NCBI GenBank assembly: GCA_028281495.1
Contig: JANQJU010000089.1
Coordinates: 124,001 to 188,000 of the forward strand
Source: SAR324 cluster bacterium
GTDB lineage: Bacteria > SAR324 > NAC60-12
Length of the DNA: 64,000 nucleotides
Reading direction: 5' to 3'
Under the pieces are notes generated by a model. It saw only the letters and a program-made list of their open reading frames with translations, was not told the origin of the DNA and searched no databases. A program made the translations under genes and the position numbers. Below, piece after piece: positions 55,678-64,000 of the stretch; position 1 is the first letter of the stretch, and every line of letters starts with the position of its first letter.

Positions 55678-56874
55678 TCAAATTGGTTGCGCGCAGGGAA
55701 TTTGAAGCTTCGCAAGAAACCCTCCTTGAGGAGCATTCACGCATTGAAATTGAGATTTGCCATCATATAGCTGCTCCAACCGATCTTTGGTATTAGAAAG
55801 ACCGATCCCTTTTGAAAAAAGACGATCTTCAGTCATATTGGCAGGAAGTCCAGGGCCGCTGTCTTGAATTTGGATGTGAAGTGACTCTTTGTCGCAATGT
55901 GCCTCAATGTGAATCTTCCCCGGACGAATGGTTTGCGAGATTCCATGCTTGATTGCATTCTCAATCAAAGGTTGAAGGATGAGATTGGGGACCGATTGGG
56001 AAAGCGCTTGAGGCTCAATATTCATGTTTACGGTCAGTCGGTCTGCAAACCGGACTTGTTCGATCGCTAAGTAGCACTGCAAGAAGCGAATTTCTTCTTC
56101 TAAAGTCACGCAATCCTGTTCGGAGTGATCCAAGGTGAGCCGAAGCAATTCTCCGAGTCTTGCTAACATTTGATCAGCCGCTTTCACATCGCTATGTAGC
56201 AGAGAAGAAATGGAATTCAAGGTATTGAAAAAAAAGTGAGGGTGGAGTTGCATCTTCAATGCCTGCAATTGGGCTTGAGCCAATTGAGATTTCAATTGCA
56301 GATTCTTGACTTCCTCGGCTTGATAACGTTGGTAATAAGAACGGGCGTAGGCGATTGCTACAATGGTCCAATAGGTAAAGCACCCCAGCAACAGTCCTCC
56401 TTCTAATGCATAGAAGTGGTAAAACTGATGGCAAAGCTCTCCACAAGCGTATTTGAACCCGCTCCCCTCTAAATACATGTAAATTCGCCATAGTGGAGCG
56501 AAGCGTTCCAATACGAACTCTTCATTCCAAAACAATACAGCCAGCACACTGTAGTAAGCATCATTTATAAGTAAGTAAATCCCATACAATACAGCAGGAA
56601 ACACAAGACTGATCGGAGTGTGGATAAGGATACCCAATAGAGAACGCGGTGTTCGTCTCAGAGGGAATTTACGGACCAACCAAAAAATCAGAGGCAAGGC
56701 AAGCAGCCAAATGGTCCAATGGATTATTTGGGAACTGAGGAGATATTTCCAAGGAGTGTAAATTTGCTGGGAGATCAAATTGAAATGCCACGCACTGCTC
56801 GATATACCAGCCAACATCAGTACGCCGCCAAGCAACAGAATTGACTTTCCAAGGTATATTCTGAAGGGATGCAT
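55678..56874 (-). CDS. LytS/YehU-type membrane histidine kinase
   Basis: 398 residues. About five or six hydrophobic segments between residues 10 and 180, a coiled linker, then the LytS-type His-kinase core with KMQLHPHFFFNTLNSI (probable phospho-His H213), and the ATP domain with NLILQPLIENAIKHGI and DSGPGLP. There is no separate periplasmic sensor, so it may sense through its membrane part. GAGG precedes ATG 56874. It lies 85 bp after the receptor-cyclase gene and is paired with the LytTR regulator. Confidence 0.92.
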   Translation of the reverse strand: MHPFRIYLGKSILLLGGVLMLAGISSSAWHFNLISQQIYTPWKYLLSSQIIHWTIWLLALPLIFWLVRKFPLRRTPRSLLGILIHTPISLVFPAVLYGIYLLINDAYYSVLAVLFWNEEFVLERFAPLWRIYMYLEGSGFKYACGELCHQFYHFYALEGGLLLGCFTYWTIVAIAYARSYYQRYQAEEVKNLQLKSQLAQAQLQALKMQLHPHFFFNTLNSISSLLHSDVKAADQMLARLGELLRLTLDHSEQDCVTLEEEIRFLQCYLAIEQVRFADRLTVNMNIEPQALSQSVPNLILQPLIENAIKHGISQTIRPGKIHIEAHCDKESLHIQIQDSGPGLPANMTEDRLFSKGIGLSNTKDRLEQLYDGKSQFQCVNAPQGGFLAKLQIPCAQPI

Positions 56875-56959
56875 CGAGCCTCATGATTTCATCAAGTTTT
56901 GGCAGCAACTCAAAGACTAAATATTTTTGTCTCGTTTCAAAAATAGTATCAACAAACAT

Positions 56960-58927
56960 TCAACCGGTAAAGTCGCCTTTAACTGCCGCATGGCACCGCT
57001 CCAGATAAACTTGAGTCGCCAAATCTTCCGGATGCAATTGTAAACATGCCTTGAAATGGCGAAGGGCTTCCACATACTCAAGGTGCTGAAAGGCATGCCA
57101 CCCTTTCTCGAATTCTAAAGCAATGGATTCCTTTTTTTGTCGCAGTTCCAAGCTATCTGCATCGAAAACCTCATAAACGACAACCGGCCTCGATTTTCCT
57201 TTCACGGTCACACGGTCGATAAAACGGACCGCATGTTCTACGGGAGTTGCCAAACCTTGATAAGTGTTTTCGCTGATTATTAAAGGAGTCCCATACACTT
57301 TGGTCATTCCTTCAATTCTGGAAGCCAAATTCACCGCATCACTTATAACGGTACCTTCCATCCGATTGCTTTCACCGACCGTTCCTAGCATCACATTTCC
57401 TGTATTCAGCCCGATCCCTATTTGGATAGGAGCTTCCCTATTTTTTAATCGTTGTTGATTCCAGACGTCTTTTTGATGAAGCATTGCTATGGAGGCATTC
57501 AAGGCATTCTCAGGGGAATCGAATAAAGCCATAATGGCGTCGCCAATGTACTTATCAATAAAGCCATGATGCTGACGAACAATTGGCCCCATTTGGCTGA
57601 GGTAGTTATTGATAAACCGAAAGTTTTCCGCAGGCGTCATGCTTTCGGACAGTGTGGTGAAGGAACGGATGTCTGAAAACAAAACGGTCATGGTTTTCTG
57701 AAGTTGGTCACCTAACTGGACTTCCGTAATACTGTTTCGTCCAAGCTGAGTAAGCAACTGATGGGGTACGAACCGACTGGTCGCTTCATTGATACGCTGA
57801 AGGCGGGATCGAATATCAGCGAAATGCCGCTCTAAGATGAACCCCAATACAAGTACAAAAACCAGTGCCCCCCAATGCAGCATCCATTGCACCCATTCGA
57901 TGCGTCCTAATACGATCAACGTGTCGTTGACCCCAACGGCCATCATCACCAGTATGCCGATTGCAAAGGGACGTTTTGCGGGATGGCCTTTTTTCCAGAT
58001 CTGCCAAAAAATAGGAAAGATCAAAACTAAAAAAGCTTGGCTGGCTATGGAAAAAAAGATTCCCAATGTGGGCACCTCAACCAAATCCAAAACGACCAAA
58101 ATCAAGCTGACTCCAAAGTAGACCAAGATGATTTGCCATATCCTTCGCGTTATGAAGTATGGGCCGGTGCCAAAGATTTGCTCGATGAATGCAAATAAAC
58201 TGGCGAGCATGAGTGGGTAGCCTAGCAATTCCACATAGTTCCAAAAAGTGTCCGCAGGAAACAAAACCAGCATGAAATCACAGGTTCGGATGTCTAACAT
58301 TCCAGCAGTCAGTGCGAAACATCCAAAAGCCAATGTTGCAGGGTGGGTTCGGGAACGTATCCAAATGATCATTTGGAAAATTCCAATCAACAACAAAAAC
58401 ACACCAATCGACAAGCGGTTGAAATCGTACCGAACGGCTTCTACAAAATGGTCCGCACGATTGCCCCCTTGAATCAGAGGAGCATTAAACGATCCACCTC
58501 CCGAAGCTTCCAATCGAAATGTCATGGATTGGCCTATGTATTTTTCGGGGAGTTCGATGATAAACACACGTTTCAGATCGCCGCCACCTTCACACTTTTC
58601 ATACACGCATCGAAAAATGCGCTGTTTTCCAATATAGATTTCCAAAAGAGTCAGTTCCCAATGCCCTCGGAAGTAAATTCCCGGATCTTTCCATACTGTT
58701 CGTGGCAAAATGGTTTGCAACCAAACGGTCTCTTGCGGTTGCAATTGAACGAGTTTCCCTGGAGTAAAAGCCTGAGAATTAGAAAAGAAAGGAGGAACGG
58801 TATCTGTTAGAGGAATGGTAGTGCGGTGGAGTTGCCAAGCAAGGGAAGCCTGTGGCTCGATTGGTTCGGCTCCTCCCAGTGATGCCCAAAAACTGAAGAT
58901 GAAAAGAGGAAGGAAAAATTTGGGCAT
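56960..58927 (-). CDS. 7TM-DISM receptor fused to a class III nucleotide cyclase
   Basis: 655 residues. Signal peptide (~1-20), an extracytoplasmic beta-rich region (~25-165) of DISM type, about seven TM helices (~170-370), then a class III adenylate/guanylate cyclase (~405-595) with VLFSDIRSFT, KYIGDAIMALF and GTVISDAVNLASRIEG. The tail (~620-650) looks like one TPR. The first metal-binding Asp and the later Asp in GDAI are present, so it should be active. It should make cAMP or cGMP in response to an extracellular ligand, perhaps a sugar. The AAGGG site overlaps the upstream gene's end. Confidence 0.9.
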   Translation of the reverse strand: MPKFFLPLFIFSFWASLGGAEPIEPQASLAWQLHRTTIPLTDTVPPFFSNSQAFTPGKLVQLQPQETVWLQTILPRTVWKDPGIYFRGHWELTLLEIYIGKQRIFRCVYEKCEGGGDLKRVFIIELPEKYIGQSMTFRLEASGGGSFNAPLIQGGNRADHFVEAVRYDFNRLSIGVFLLLIGIFQMIIWIRSRTHPATLAFGCFALTAGMLDIRTCDFMLVLFPADTFWNYVELLGYPLMLASLFAFIEQIFGTGPYFITRRIWQIILVYFGVSLILVVLDLVEVPTLGIFFSIASQAFLVLIFPIFWQIWKKGHPAKRPFAIGILVMMAVGVNDTLIVLGRIEWVQWMLHWGALVFVLVLGFILERHFADIRSRLQRINEATSRFVPHQLLTQLGRNSITEVQLGDQLQKTMTVLFSDIRSFTTLSESMTPAENFRFINNYLSQMGPIVRQHHGFIDKYIGDAIMALFDSPENALNASIAMLHQKDVWNQQRLKNREAPIQIGIGLNTGNVMLGTVGESNRMEGTVISDAVNLASRIEGMTKVYGTPLIISENTYQGLATPVEHAVRFIDRVTVKGKSRPVVVYEVFDADSLELRQKKESIALEFEKGWHAFQHLEYVEALRHFKACLQLHPEDLATQVYLERCHAAVKGDFTG

Positions 58928-58936
58928 TGGCGACCC

Positions 58937-59233
58937 TTATTGCACTCGTTCACAAACGTTTTTGAGTAGGTCTGCTGGAAGTTGATCAATGCCTTCCTCT
59001 TGAACCGCTTTGCCTAAAGCTTCGGCAAAAGCTTGGACATCATTTAGCGAGTCTTGGGTTGAAGAAAAACCGATGCCTGCTGCACCGACCAACATCATGA
59101 GAATCCAAAGAATCATTGAGATGCCGTGTCGCAGGATTTTGTAACCTGCAAAAACAATAAAAACGGCCCCAAGTGAAGCGGGTGCGTATTTCAATAGTTC
59201 CGGATTATTTAGCAATTCATTGAGTTCGTTCAT
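58937..59233 (-). CDS. Small membrane protein upstream of the cyclase
   Basis: The start is ATG 59233 (AAAGGACG upstream), giving 98 residues: a short polar N-terminus, two TM helices (about 19-37 and 40-57, VFIVFAGYKILRHGISMILW and WILMMLVGAAGIGF overlapping), then a polar helical tail. Nothing known is recognised. It ends 9 nt before the cyclase gene, so it heads that operon. It lies next to a 49-bp tandem repeat. Confidence 0.7.
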   Translation of the reverse strand: MNELNELLNNPELLKYAPASLGAVFIVFAGYKILRHGISMILWILMMLVGAAGIGFSSTQDSLNDVQAFAEALGKAVQEEGIDQLPADLLKNVCERVQ

Positions 59234-59285
59234 TATCGTCCTTTGCTCCAAATATAAGCTTTTCTATGTTGCTACGAGTCAAGAC

Positions 59286-59381
59286 TGATTCGATTTTTCT
59301 TGTATCTCACTCTCTATTTTTCAGAGTTCATAATTGATTCGATTTTTCTTGTACCTCACTCTCTATTTTTCAGAGTTTATA
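59286..59381. repeat. 49-bp direct repeat, two tandem copies
   Basis: Two near-identical units start at 59286 and 59335 (core TGATTCGATTTTTCTTGTA and CTCTATTTTTCAGAGTT), differing at two positions. ACTCT/AGAGT in each unit can form a small stem. The second unit includes the stop codon (59377-59379) of the TAXI-like gene. Confidence 0.85.
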
Positions 59382-60288
59382 GCCCGAGAGATTTTTTAGC
59401 AGCCCGATGATAAAGATAGGCTTCCTTGAAGAGTCGATTATTTGTTTTGTCCAAAAAACGAAATAAAGGATGCGGTTGGACCGCACTCGTTTGCGTGAAT
59501 AATAAAGTAAGGCTTGCCTGAACCAAAGCATCGTCAAGATCAGCGCGGGTCACCAATACGGGAAACTTCATAAGAAACCGCATGCTGTTCGAAACACCAT
59601 TGTAAACATTTTTTGGGAAAGCCTGATTTCGTAGCCAAGGGTGCTTTTTTTGTAAAGTCTGACTCAATAAGGGGTCCAGAGGCAACATTCGAGCCTCGGC
59701 TTGAAGTAAGGTTTGAACCTGAGGCAATGGAAATGGTGCTGTAAGGACCATGATGTCGTGTTCGCTTGAACTGAGCAATTCCGAGCTACGTTCTCCAGCA
59801 TACCAATGAAACTGTTCGGGTTGAAAGTTGGTCAAGGAAACCAAACTTCCCCATGCCTCCACCAAATAAGCTGAATTTTCATGGAGCAAGATCGAATTAT
59901 CGGTTTCTACTTGCAACCGATCGATTTCCTGTGTGCGACTGATCACATGCAGTACGTTTGGCCAAAGCACGGAAATCACTCGAACCTCTGATTGTTTAGA
60001 GAGATACCGATAGGCACTCTCAGCGTCTAAGATTGCAAAATCCCCTTGTCGGCTCCGCAGACGTTCTACCCGTGATTGGGGAGATGGCTCGGCCATTGGT
60101 GTCAAATCGTATTGCATTCCAAATGCAGGCCAGTTCCATAAGCGTGCCAGGTCTTCGGCAAATTTATAGGTGCCGGTTTCTCGCTCCCCTGCCAGCAAGG
60201 ATAGACTCGGTGTGGCTTGAACTGGCATCACGATGAGCCAACACATGAGCACTAAAAATCCTGAAAACCTCAGAAACTTAGAACTCAT
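59377..60288 (-). CDS. TAXI-type solute-binding protein
   Basis: The start is ATG 60288, giving 303 residues with a signal peptide ending VQA-TPSLS. The mature protein has GERETGTYKFAEDLARLW near its N-terminus, like the TAXI/TRAP substrate-binding family, and DFAILDAESAYRY and NSMRFLMKFPVLVTRADLD later. No TRAP membrane genes are nearby, so it may act as an orphan binding protein or signal receptor. A longer frame to 60462 overlaps mutM and lacks a ribosome site. Its stop is inside a tandem repeat. Confidence 0.7.
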   Translation of the reverse strand: MSSKFLRFSGFLVLMCWLIVMPVQATPSLSLLAGERETGTYKFAEDLARLWNWPAFGMQYDLTPMAEPSPQSRVERLRSRQGDFAILDAESAYRYLSKQSEVRVISVLWPNVLHVISRTQEIDRLQVETDNSILLHENSAYLVEAWGSLVSLTNFQPEQFHWYAGERSSELLSSSEHDIMVLTAPFPLPQVQTLLQAEARMLPLDPLLSQTLQKKHPWLRNQAFPKNVYNGVSNSMRFLMKFPVLVTRADLDDALVQASLTLLFTQTSAVQPHPLFRFLDKTNNRLFKEAYLYHRAAKKSLGL

Positions 60289-60361
60289 AAAATTACTATT
60301 TTCTCTATCAAGCACAGGATCATAAGATAGTGACATCTTCATTTTAAATCGATGGGAGGTT

Positions 60362-61180
60362 TTATCTTTGGCACGAAGGACAATAAAAACTACTGCGCTG
60401 CTGCTGAACGATCCTCTTGATGTCACCGGAGCAGCGAGGACATGGTTTATCGGTTTTGCCATACACTTTTAAGAAATTTTGAAACTCTCCGGTTTGCTCA
60501 TCCACACGTCGAAAATCCGAAATCGAAGTTCCATTTTTTTTAATAGCTTCGTTTAAAATTTGTTGGGTAACCTGAACCAAGTTTTTGTAGTCCTGCGTCT
60601 TTAACTTATTCCCAGGGCGAGTAGGAGCTATCCCAGTGGCAAATAAAATTTCCGATGCGTAAATATTTCCTATTCCAGCAACACGGGTTTGATCCATGAG
60701 TAGGTTTTTGATTGGGGCTGACCGTGAGCCAAAACTTTTTTCGAGGTAATCGCTTGTTAAATTTTCGGAAAGTGGTTCGACACCCAGCGGTTTCACAGCC
60801 TCAAAAGCTTCTAAAGATTCATACAATTCCAAAGTTCCCAAGCAACGTGAATCTTGAAAAACCATTAACAAATCCTCACCCAAATGAAACCAAACACGAT
60901 GGTGCTTGTGAGGTTGTTTCAAGGGAAGAGTCGCAATGAACTTCCCTGTCATTCGCAAATGCCCCACCAATAGCAACTCAGGTTCGAGTTCAAATAAGAT
61001 GTATTTTGCCCTTCGGATAACCGAGCGGATGATTCGTCCTTCTAAGGGTTCGATAAAGGCATCGGAAGAGAGAGGGCGGATGTTGGTATCGCGGAAAACT
61101 TGAACCGCAGTGATGGGGCGGGAAACCACTGTCGATTGCAAACCTCTGACAACTGTTTCCACTTCCGGTAATTCAGGCAT
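60362..61180 (-). CDS. mutM: Formamidopyrimidine-DNA glycosylase
   Basis: 272 residues starting MPELPEVETV: after Met removal, Pro is the Schiff-base nucleophile and Glu3 the proton donor. Also seen are the DNA-binding FATGIAPTRPGNKL region, the H2TH and the C-terminal zinc finger CPRC...CPSC. It removes oxidised purines such as 8-oxoG and cuts the backbone. Its start overlaps the stop of the FliF-tail-like gene by 8 nt. Confidence 0.97.
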   Translation of the reverse strand: MPELPEVETVVRGLQSTVVSRPITAVQVFRDTNIRPLSSDAFIEPLEGRIIRSVIRRAKYILFELEPELLLVGHLRMTGKFIATLPLKQPHKHHRVWFHLGEDLLMVFQDSRCLGTLELYESLEAFEAVKPLGVEPLSENLTSDYLEKSFGSRSAPIKNLLMDQTRVAGIGNIYASEILFATGIAPTRPGNKLKTQDYKNLVQVTQQILNEAIKKNGTSISDFRRVDEQTGEFQNFLKVYGKTDKPCPRCSGDIKRIVQQQRSSFYCPSCQR

Positions 61181-61478
61181 GAGACTTCGAATGGGAGGTG
61201 TCTTTCAACCAGGTTCGGACGACTTGTGCGGTGACAATCGGAGAACCTTTCGCCATATTAATTGCACGACTGGGTGTATAGTCTGGCGCGTCTTTCACAG
61301 AGTTGGGAATCTGAAGTTCGTCTTCTTCAGCATTCAATTCGTATCGAGAAGTTTTTGTATCCAATCGTGGCATGGGTGAGCGAAGAAATTTGATTGCAGG
61401 TCTTAAAACGAGTGCAATCAAAATCATTGCAGCACCTGCAAAAAGTGCTCGAATCACTTCAATGGCTACCGCATCCAT
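61173..61478 (-). CDS. Single-TM protein with a FliF-like C-terminal tail
   Basis: 101 residues: an N-terminal TM (about 7-27, VIRALFAGAAMILIALVLRPA), a charged linker, and a C-terminal segment AKGSPIVTAQVVRTWLKD (77-94). That end resembles the FliG-binding tail of the flagellar M-ring protein FliF (DPRVVALVIRQW in enterobacteria). AGGAG precedes ATG 61478. It lies between the MqnC-like gene and mutM. Whether it binds FliG or another partner is unknown. Confidence 0.65.
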   Translation of the reverse strand: MDAVAIEVIRALFAGAAMILIALVLRPAIKFLRSPMPRLDTKTSRYELNAEEDELQIPNSVKDAPDYTPSRAINMAKGSPIVTAQVVRTWLKDTSHSKSHA

Positions 61479-61502
61479 GATTACTCCTGAATGGTCAGAT
61501 TC

Positions 61503-62594
61503 TTAAACCGAAATTGCCGTTGATTGATTTGTCACATTCGAGATGCCGGGTATGGGCATTGTTTGATAATTAAAATCTCGACGAAATGGAGTAAAACCTG
61601 CCTCTCGAATGTATTTGTTTGCTTCGTGTTCGGAACGCAAGCCATGCGACTTGAGCACGTTTTCTTCAATTACCACTGAACTCACGTCATTTGCTCCGAC
61701 ACGCAGCGCTATTTTTCCCAAGTCTTTACCCAACACCATCACACTCGTTTCAATGTTGTCAATGTTATCCAAGTATAACCGAGAAAACGCTAAAATTTTA
61801 AAAAATTCATCCGGTCGGATCGCCTGAACTGCAAAACGTTTGGTTTGCTGTTGATAAAGCCAAGGGATGAAGGAATGAAATCCTCCTGTATTGTCCTGAA
61901 TGCGTCGAATCGCCTCTAAGTGCATCACGATTTCTTCAACGATCTCACCAGCGCCAACCACCATTGTGGCGGAACCTGCCAAACCGTGAAGATGGCATTC
62001 TTCCATCGTTGCACACCATTGATCGGTAGTGCATTTGTTGGGGCTCAGCTTTTGACGCATTCGTTCGACCAACAGTTCAGCACCTGCTCCGGGCACCGAA
62101 TCCAATCCGGCATTTTTCAAGACTTCGAGCAATTCACCCAGAGGTTTTTCTGCAACTTTACTCAGGTTCAAGAGTTCCACAACAGAGAATCCTCGAATGT
62201 GAATACCGTACCGTTGTTTCACTCCAGAAAGTACATCCAGGTAATAATCGAGCGGTAATTCCGGATGAACGCCACCTTGGAAAAAAATTTGATCCGCATT
62301 CTTAGCCATTGCCTCATCAATTTTCTGAAACACCTCATCTTTGCTCAATATATAGGCGGATTTGCTACCAAGCTGTGTTTGAAAACTACAAAATTTGCAG
62401 TCCACATTGCAGACATTGGTATAATTGATGACCCGAAACATGGTATAGGACACTGCCTGCCCACCATGTTTTTGGCACCGATAAGCCCACCCCGCTTGGC
62501 CCATTTCAAACCAATCTAGAGTTTTCATCACTTCCACGCCCTCTTCGAATGAAAGACGACCGCCTTCGAGAACATTTTTTAAATACGGATGCAT
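61503..62594 (-). CDS. mqnC: Radical SAM enzyme of the MqnC/CofH type
   Basis: 363 residues with the radical SAM cluster C62-X3-C66-X2-C69 in INYTNVCNVDCKFCSFQ, then QGGVHPELP, LDSVPGAGAELL, KLSPNKCTTDQW and GGFHSFIPW. The order and spacing match MqnC, which cyclises dehypoxanthinylfutalosine in the futalosine route to menaquinone; CofH and MqnE are close relatives, so the reaction is not certain. A strong GAGGAG site precedes ATG 62594. It lies 26 nt after mnmG. No other mqn gene is visible. Confidence 0.75.
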   Translation of the reverse strand: MHPYLKNVLEGGRLSFEEGVEVMKTLDWFEMGQAGWAYRCQKHGGQAVSYTMFRVINYTNVCNVDCKFCSFQTQLGSKSAYILSKDEVFQKIDEAMAKNADQIFFQGGVHPELPLDYYLDVLSGVKQRYGIHIRGFSVVELLNLSKVAEKPLGELLEVLKNAGLDSVPGAGAELLVERMRQKLSPNKCTTDQWCATMEECHLHGLAGSATMVVGAGEIVEEIVMHLEAIRRIQDNTGGFHSFIPWLYQQQTKRFAVQAIRPDEFFKILAFSRLYLDNIDNIETSVMVLGKDLGKIALRVGANDVSSVVIEENVLKSHGLRSEHEANKYIREAGFTPFRRDFNYQTMPIPGISNVTNQSTAISV

Positions 62595-62620
62595 ATCTCC
62601 TCGTTATGTTACCTTACTAA

Positions 62621-64000
62621 TCAGCAAGCCTTCGATTTGGCACGCCGCTCTAAGTTTCGCAAATGGATCTGCAATACACTGATCGCCGCCGGAGTAACCC
62701 CGCTGATTCGGCTTGCTTGCCCTAATGTCACAGGACGATACTCTTGAAGTTTTTGAATCACTTCGCGAGATAATCCAGGAATCCCTTCGTAGCGAATACT
62801 TTCTGGAAGCCGAATACGCTCTAATTCCGAAACCGATTTCAATTGTTGCTGTTGCCGGGCGATGTAACCTTCGTATTTGGTATTGATCTCAACCTGATCT
62901 TGAACCGCCTTCGGGTAAACCCTCCAGTCTATTTTGTTAGCCAAGAATTGAAAATCTTGAAGAGATTTCATATTCAGCTTGGGGCGTTTCAATAGCCCAA
63001 GCGCGTTGGTTCCGTTTTTGAGGGCAGCTTCTCCACGACTTTCCAATGCAGCATTGACTGTTTGGGTCGGCGTTACTCTGGTTTGGTCAAGCTCCCATGC
63101 CAATTGGAAAATTTGCTTTTCTTTTTCTTGCACTCGCTGAAAACACTTTTGAGGTAATAATCCCAGGCGGTAGCCCTTTTCACTGAGGCGCTGGTCCGCG
63201 TTGTCTTCGCGAAGCAACAAGCGGTATTCTGATCGAGAAGTGAACATTCGATAGGGCTCACTTGTACCCTTGGAAATGAGGTCATCAATCAGCACTCCAA
63301 TATAAGATTCATTGCGTTGAAGCACAAAAGGGTTGTCCTCTTTGACTTTCAGCGCGGCATTGACTCCGGCCATTAAACCTTGAGCCGCAGCTTCTTCATA
63401 TCCCGACGTTCCATTGATTTGACCCGCCAGAAATAAGTTTTCCACATCCTTCAATTCCAAACTTGGATTCAATTGATTGGGCAAAACAAAATCGTATTCG
63501 ATGGCGTATCCGGGCCGGATAATATCAACATCTTGCAATCCCGGAATCGTGCGTAAAAAATCTAATTGTACCTCCGCTGGCATACTGGTGGAGAGGCCGT
63601 TTGGATATATCATCAGGCTGTTCAGACCAGTAGGTTCCAAGAAGATCTGATGTCTATCCTTGTCGGCAAATTTTACCACCTTATCTTCGATAGATGGGCA
63701 GTAACGTGGTCCCACACCCTTAATAGCTCCATTGTACATTGCAGAACGTTGCAGGTTTTTCTGGATCACTTCATGAGTTGCTGCATTGGTGTAAGTCACA
63801 TGACAAGCCACCTGCGGCAGCGGTGTTACAGAATCCCAGAAAGAAAATTTCCGAATTGGTAAATCCCCCCATTGAGCTGTCGTTTGTGACCAATCGATGG
63901 TTCGGCGATCCAAACGTGCGGGGGTGCCAGTTTTTAAACGCCCCATACGCAATTTCCTACCCGCAAGGGATAGCGACACGCCTTTGGAAGGAGGTTCTCC
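62621..64000 (-). CDS. mnmG: tRNA uridine-5-carboxymethylaminomethyl modification enzyme, 5' end missing
   Basis: The frame continues to the right edge, with about 459 C-terminal residues visible (family ~620). Seen are MGRLKTGTPARLDRRTIDWS, GPRYCPSIEDK (Cys of the active site), FLAGQINGTSGYEEAAAQGL (FAD/NAD region) and the C-terminal helical domain ending GVTPAAISVLQIHLRNLERR. MnmG with MnmE forms cmnm5U34 in tRNA. It is the first visible gene of the run with mqnC, the FliF-tail protein and mutM. Confidence 0.97.
   Translation of the reverse strand, partial: GEPPSKGVSLSLAGRKLRMGRLKTGTPARLDRRTIDWSQTTAQWGDLPIRKFSFWDSVTPLPQVACHVTYTNAATHEVIQKNLQRSAMYNGAIKGVGPRYCPSIEDKVVKFADKDRHQIFLEPTGLNSLMIYPNGLSTSMPAEVQLDFLRTIPGLQDVDIIRPGYAIEYDFVLPNQLNPSLELKDVENLFLAGQINGTSGYEEAAAQGLMAGVNAALKVKEDNPFVLQRNESYIGVLIDDLISKGTSEPYRMFTSRSEYRLLLREDNADQRLSEKGYRLGLLPQKCFQRVQEKEKQIFQLAWELDQTRVTPTQTVNAALESRGEAALKNGTNALGLLKRPKLNMKSLQDFQFLANKIDWRVYPKAVQDQVEINTKYEGYIARQQQQLKSVSELERIRLPESIRYEGIPGLSREVIQKLQEYRPVTLGQASRISGVTPAAISVLQIHLRNLERRAKSKAC

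Noticed and set aside
62621..64000. Nearby replication origin because mnmG is often close to oriC
   Set aside because: No DnaA boxes or dnaA, rpmH or parAB genes are visible, and the neighbours differ from the usual origin set.

Overview
The window comes from a Gram-negative bacterium with a mid-40s % GC genome (estimated by eye). It has many lipobox lipoproteins, a CheV chemotaxis protein, a FliF-tail-like protein and a menaquinone-type radical SAM enzyme. A deltaproteobacterial or SAR324-like grade would fit, but that is only a guess. I saw no rRNA, tRNA, insertion sequence, phage gene or CRISPR array. The right edge cuts mnmG and the left edge cuts a small cysteine-rich protein.

Layout. 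1-2.3 kb: reverse-strand run of a glycosyltransferase, a membrane protein and a CxxC protein. 2.3-9 kb: beta-lactamase-fold hydrolase, YceI plus a membrane partner, an AlkX/YcaQ-type DNA glycosylase, a YHYH lipoprotein and a TauE-type exporter. 9.7-15.1 kb: one 1,800-residue regulator joining a degenerate kinase, a signalling ATPase, GAF, PAS, a sigma-54 AAA+ domain and a Fis-type HTH. 16.3-38.3 kb: two giant paralogous lipoproteins (2,895 and 4,210 residues) flanking yidD. Both are built from repeated ~1.95-kb modules, each holding a complete seven-bladed RCC1 propeller, with three modules in one and five in the other. 38.5-45 kb: an ABC-permease remnant, an S49 peptidase operon, tgt, cheV and a TerB-like protein. 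45.3-46.7 kb: tandem poly-Asp PPC lipoproteins with matching promoter and 5' hairpin geometry. 46.8-50.6 kb: MocA-like transferase, an orphan PhoB-type regulator, a lipoprotein-MscS pair and a YdeI-like protein. 50.6-59.2 kb: a collinear reverse-strand set (small membrane protein, receptor-cyclase, LytS-type kinase, LytTR regulator, LacI regulator, secreted GH16 beta-glucanase), with four palindromic operators before the glucanase. 59.3-64 kb: TAXI-like binding protein, mutM, a FliF-tail protein, an MqnC-like enzyme and mnmG.

Working together. The 50-59 kb block reads as a beta-glucan sensing and degradation locus. The 16-38 kb block looks like a pair of surface-exposed, module-swapping propeller proteins. 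It is the most unusual part of the window. The remaining genes are ordinary housekeeping or small envelope genes.
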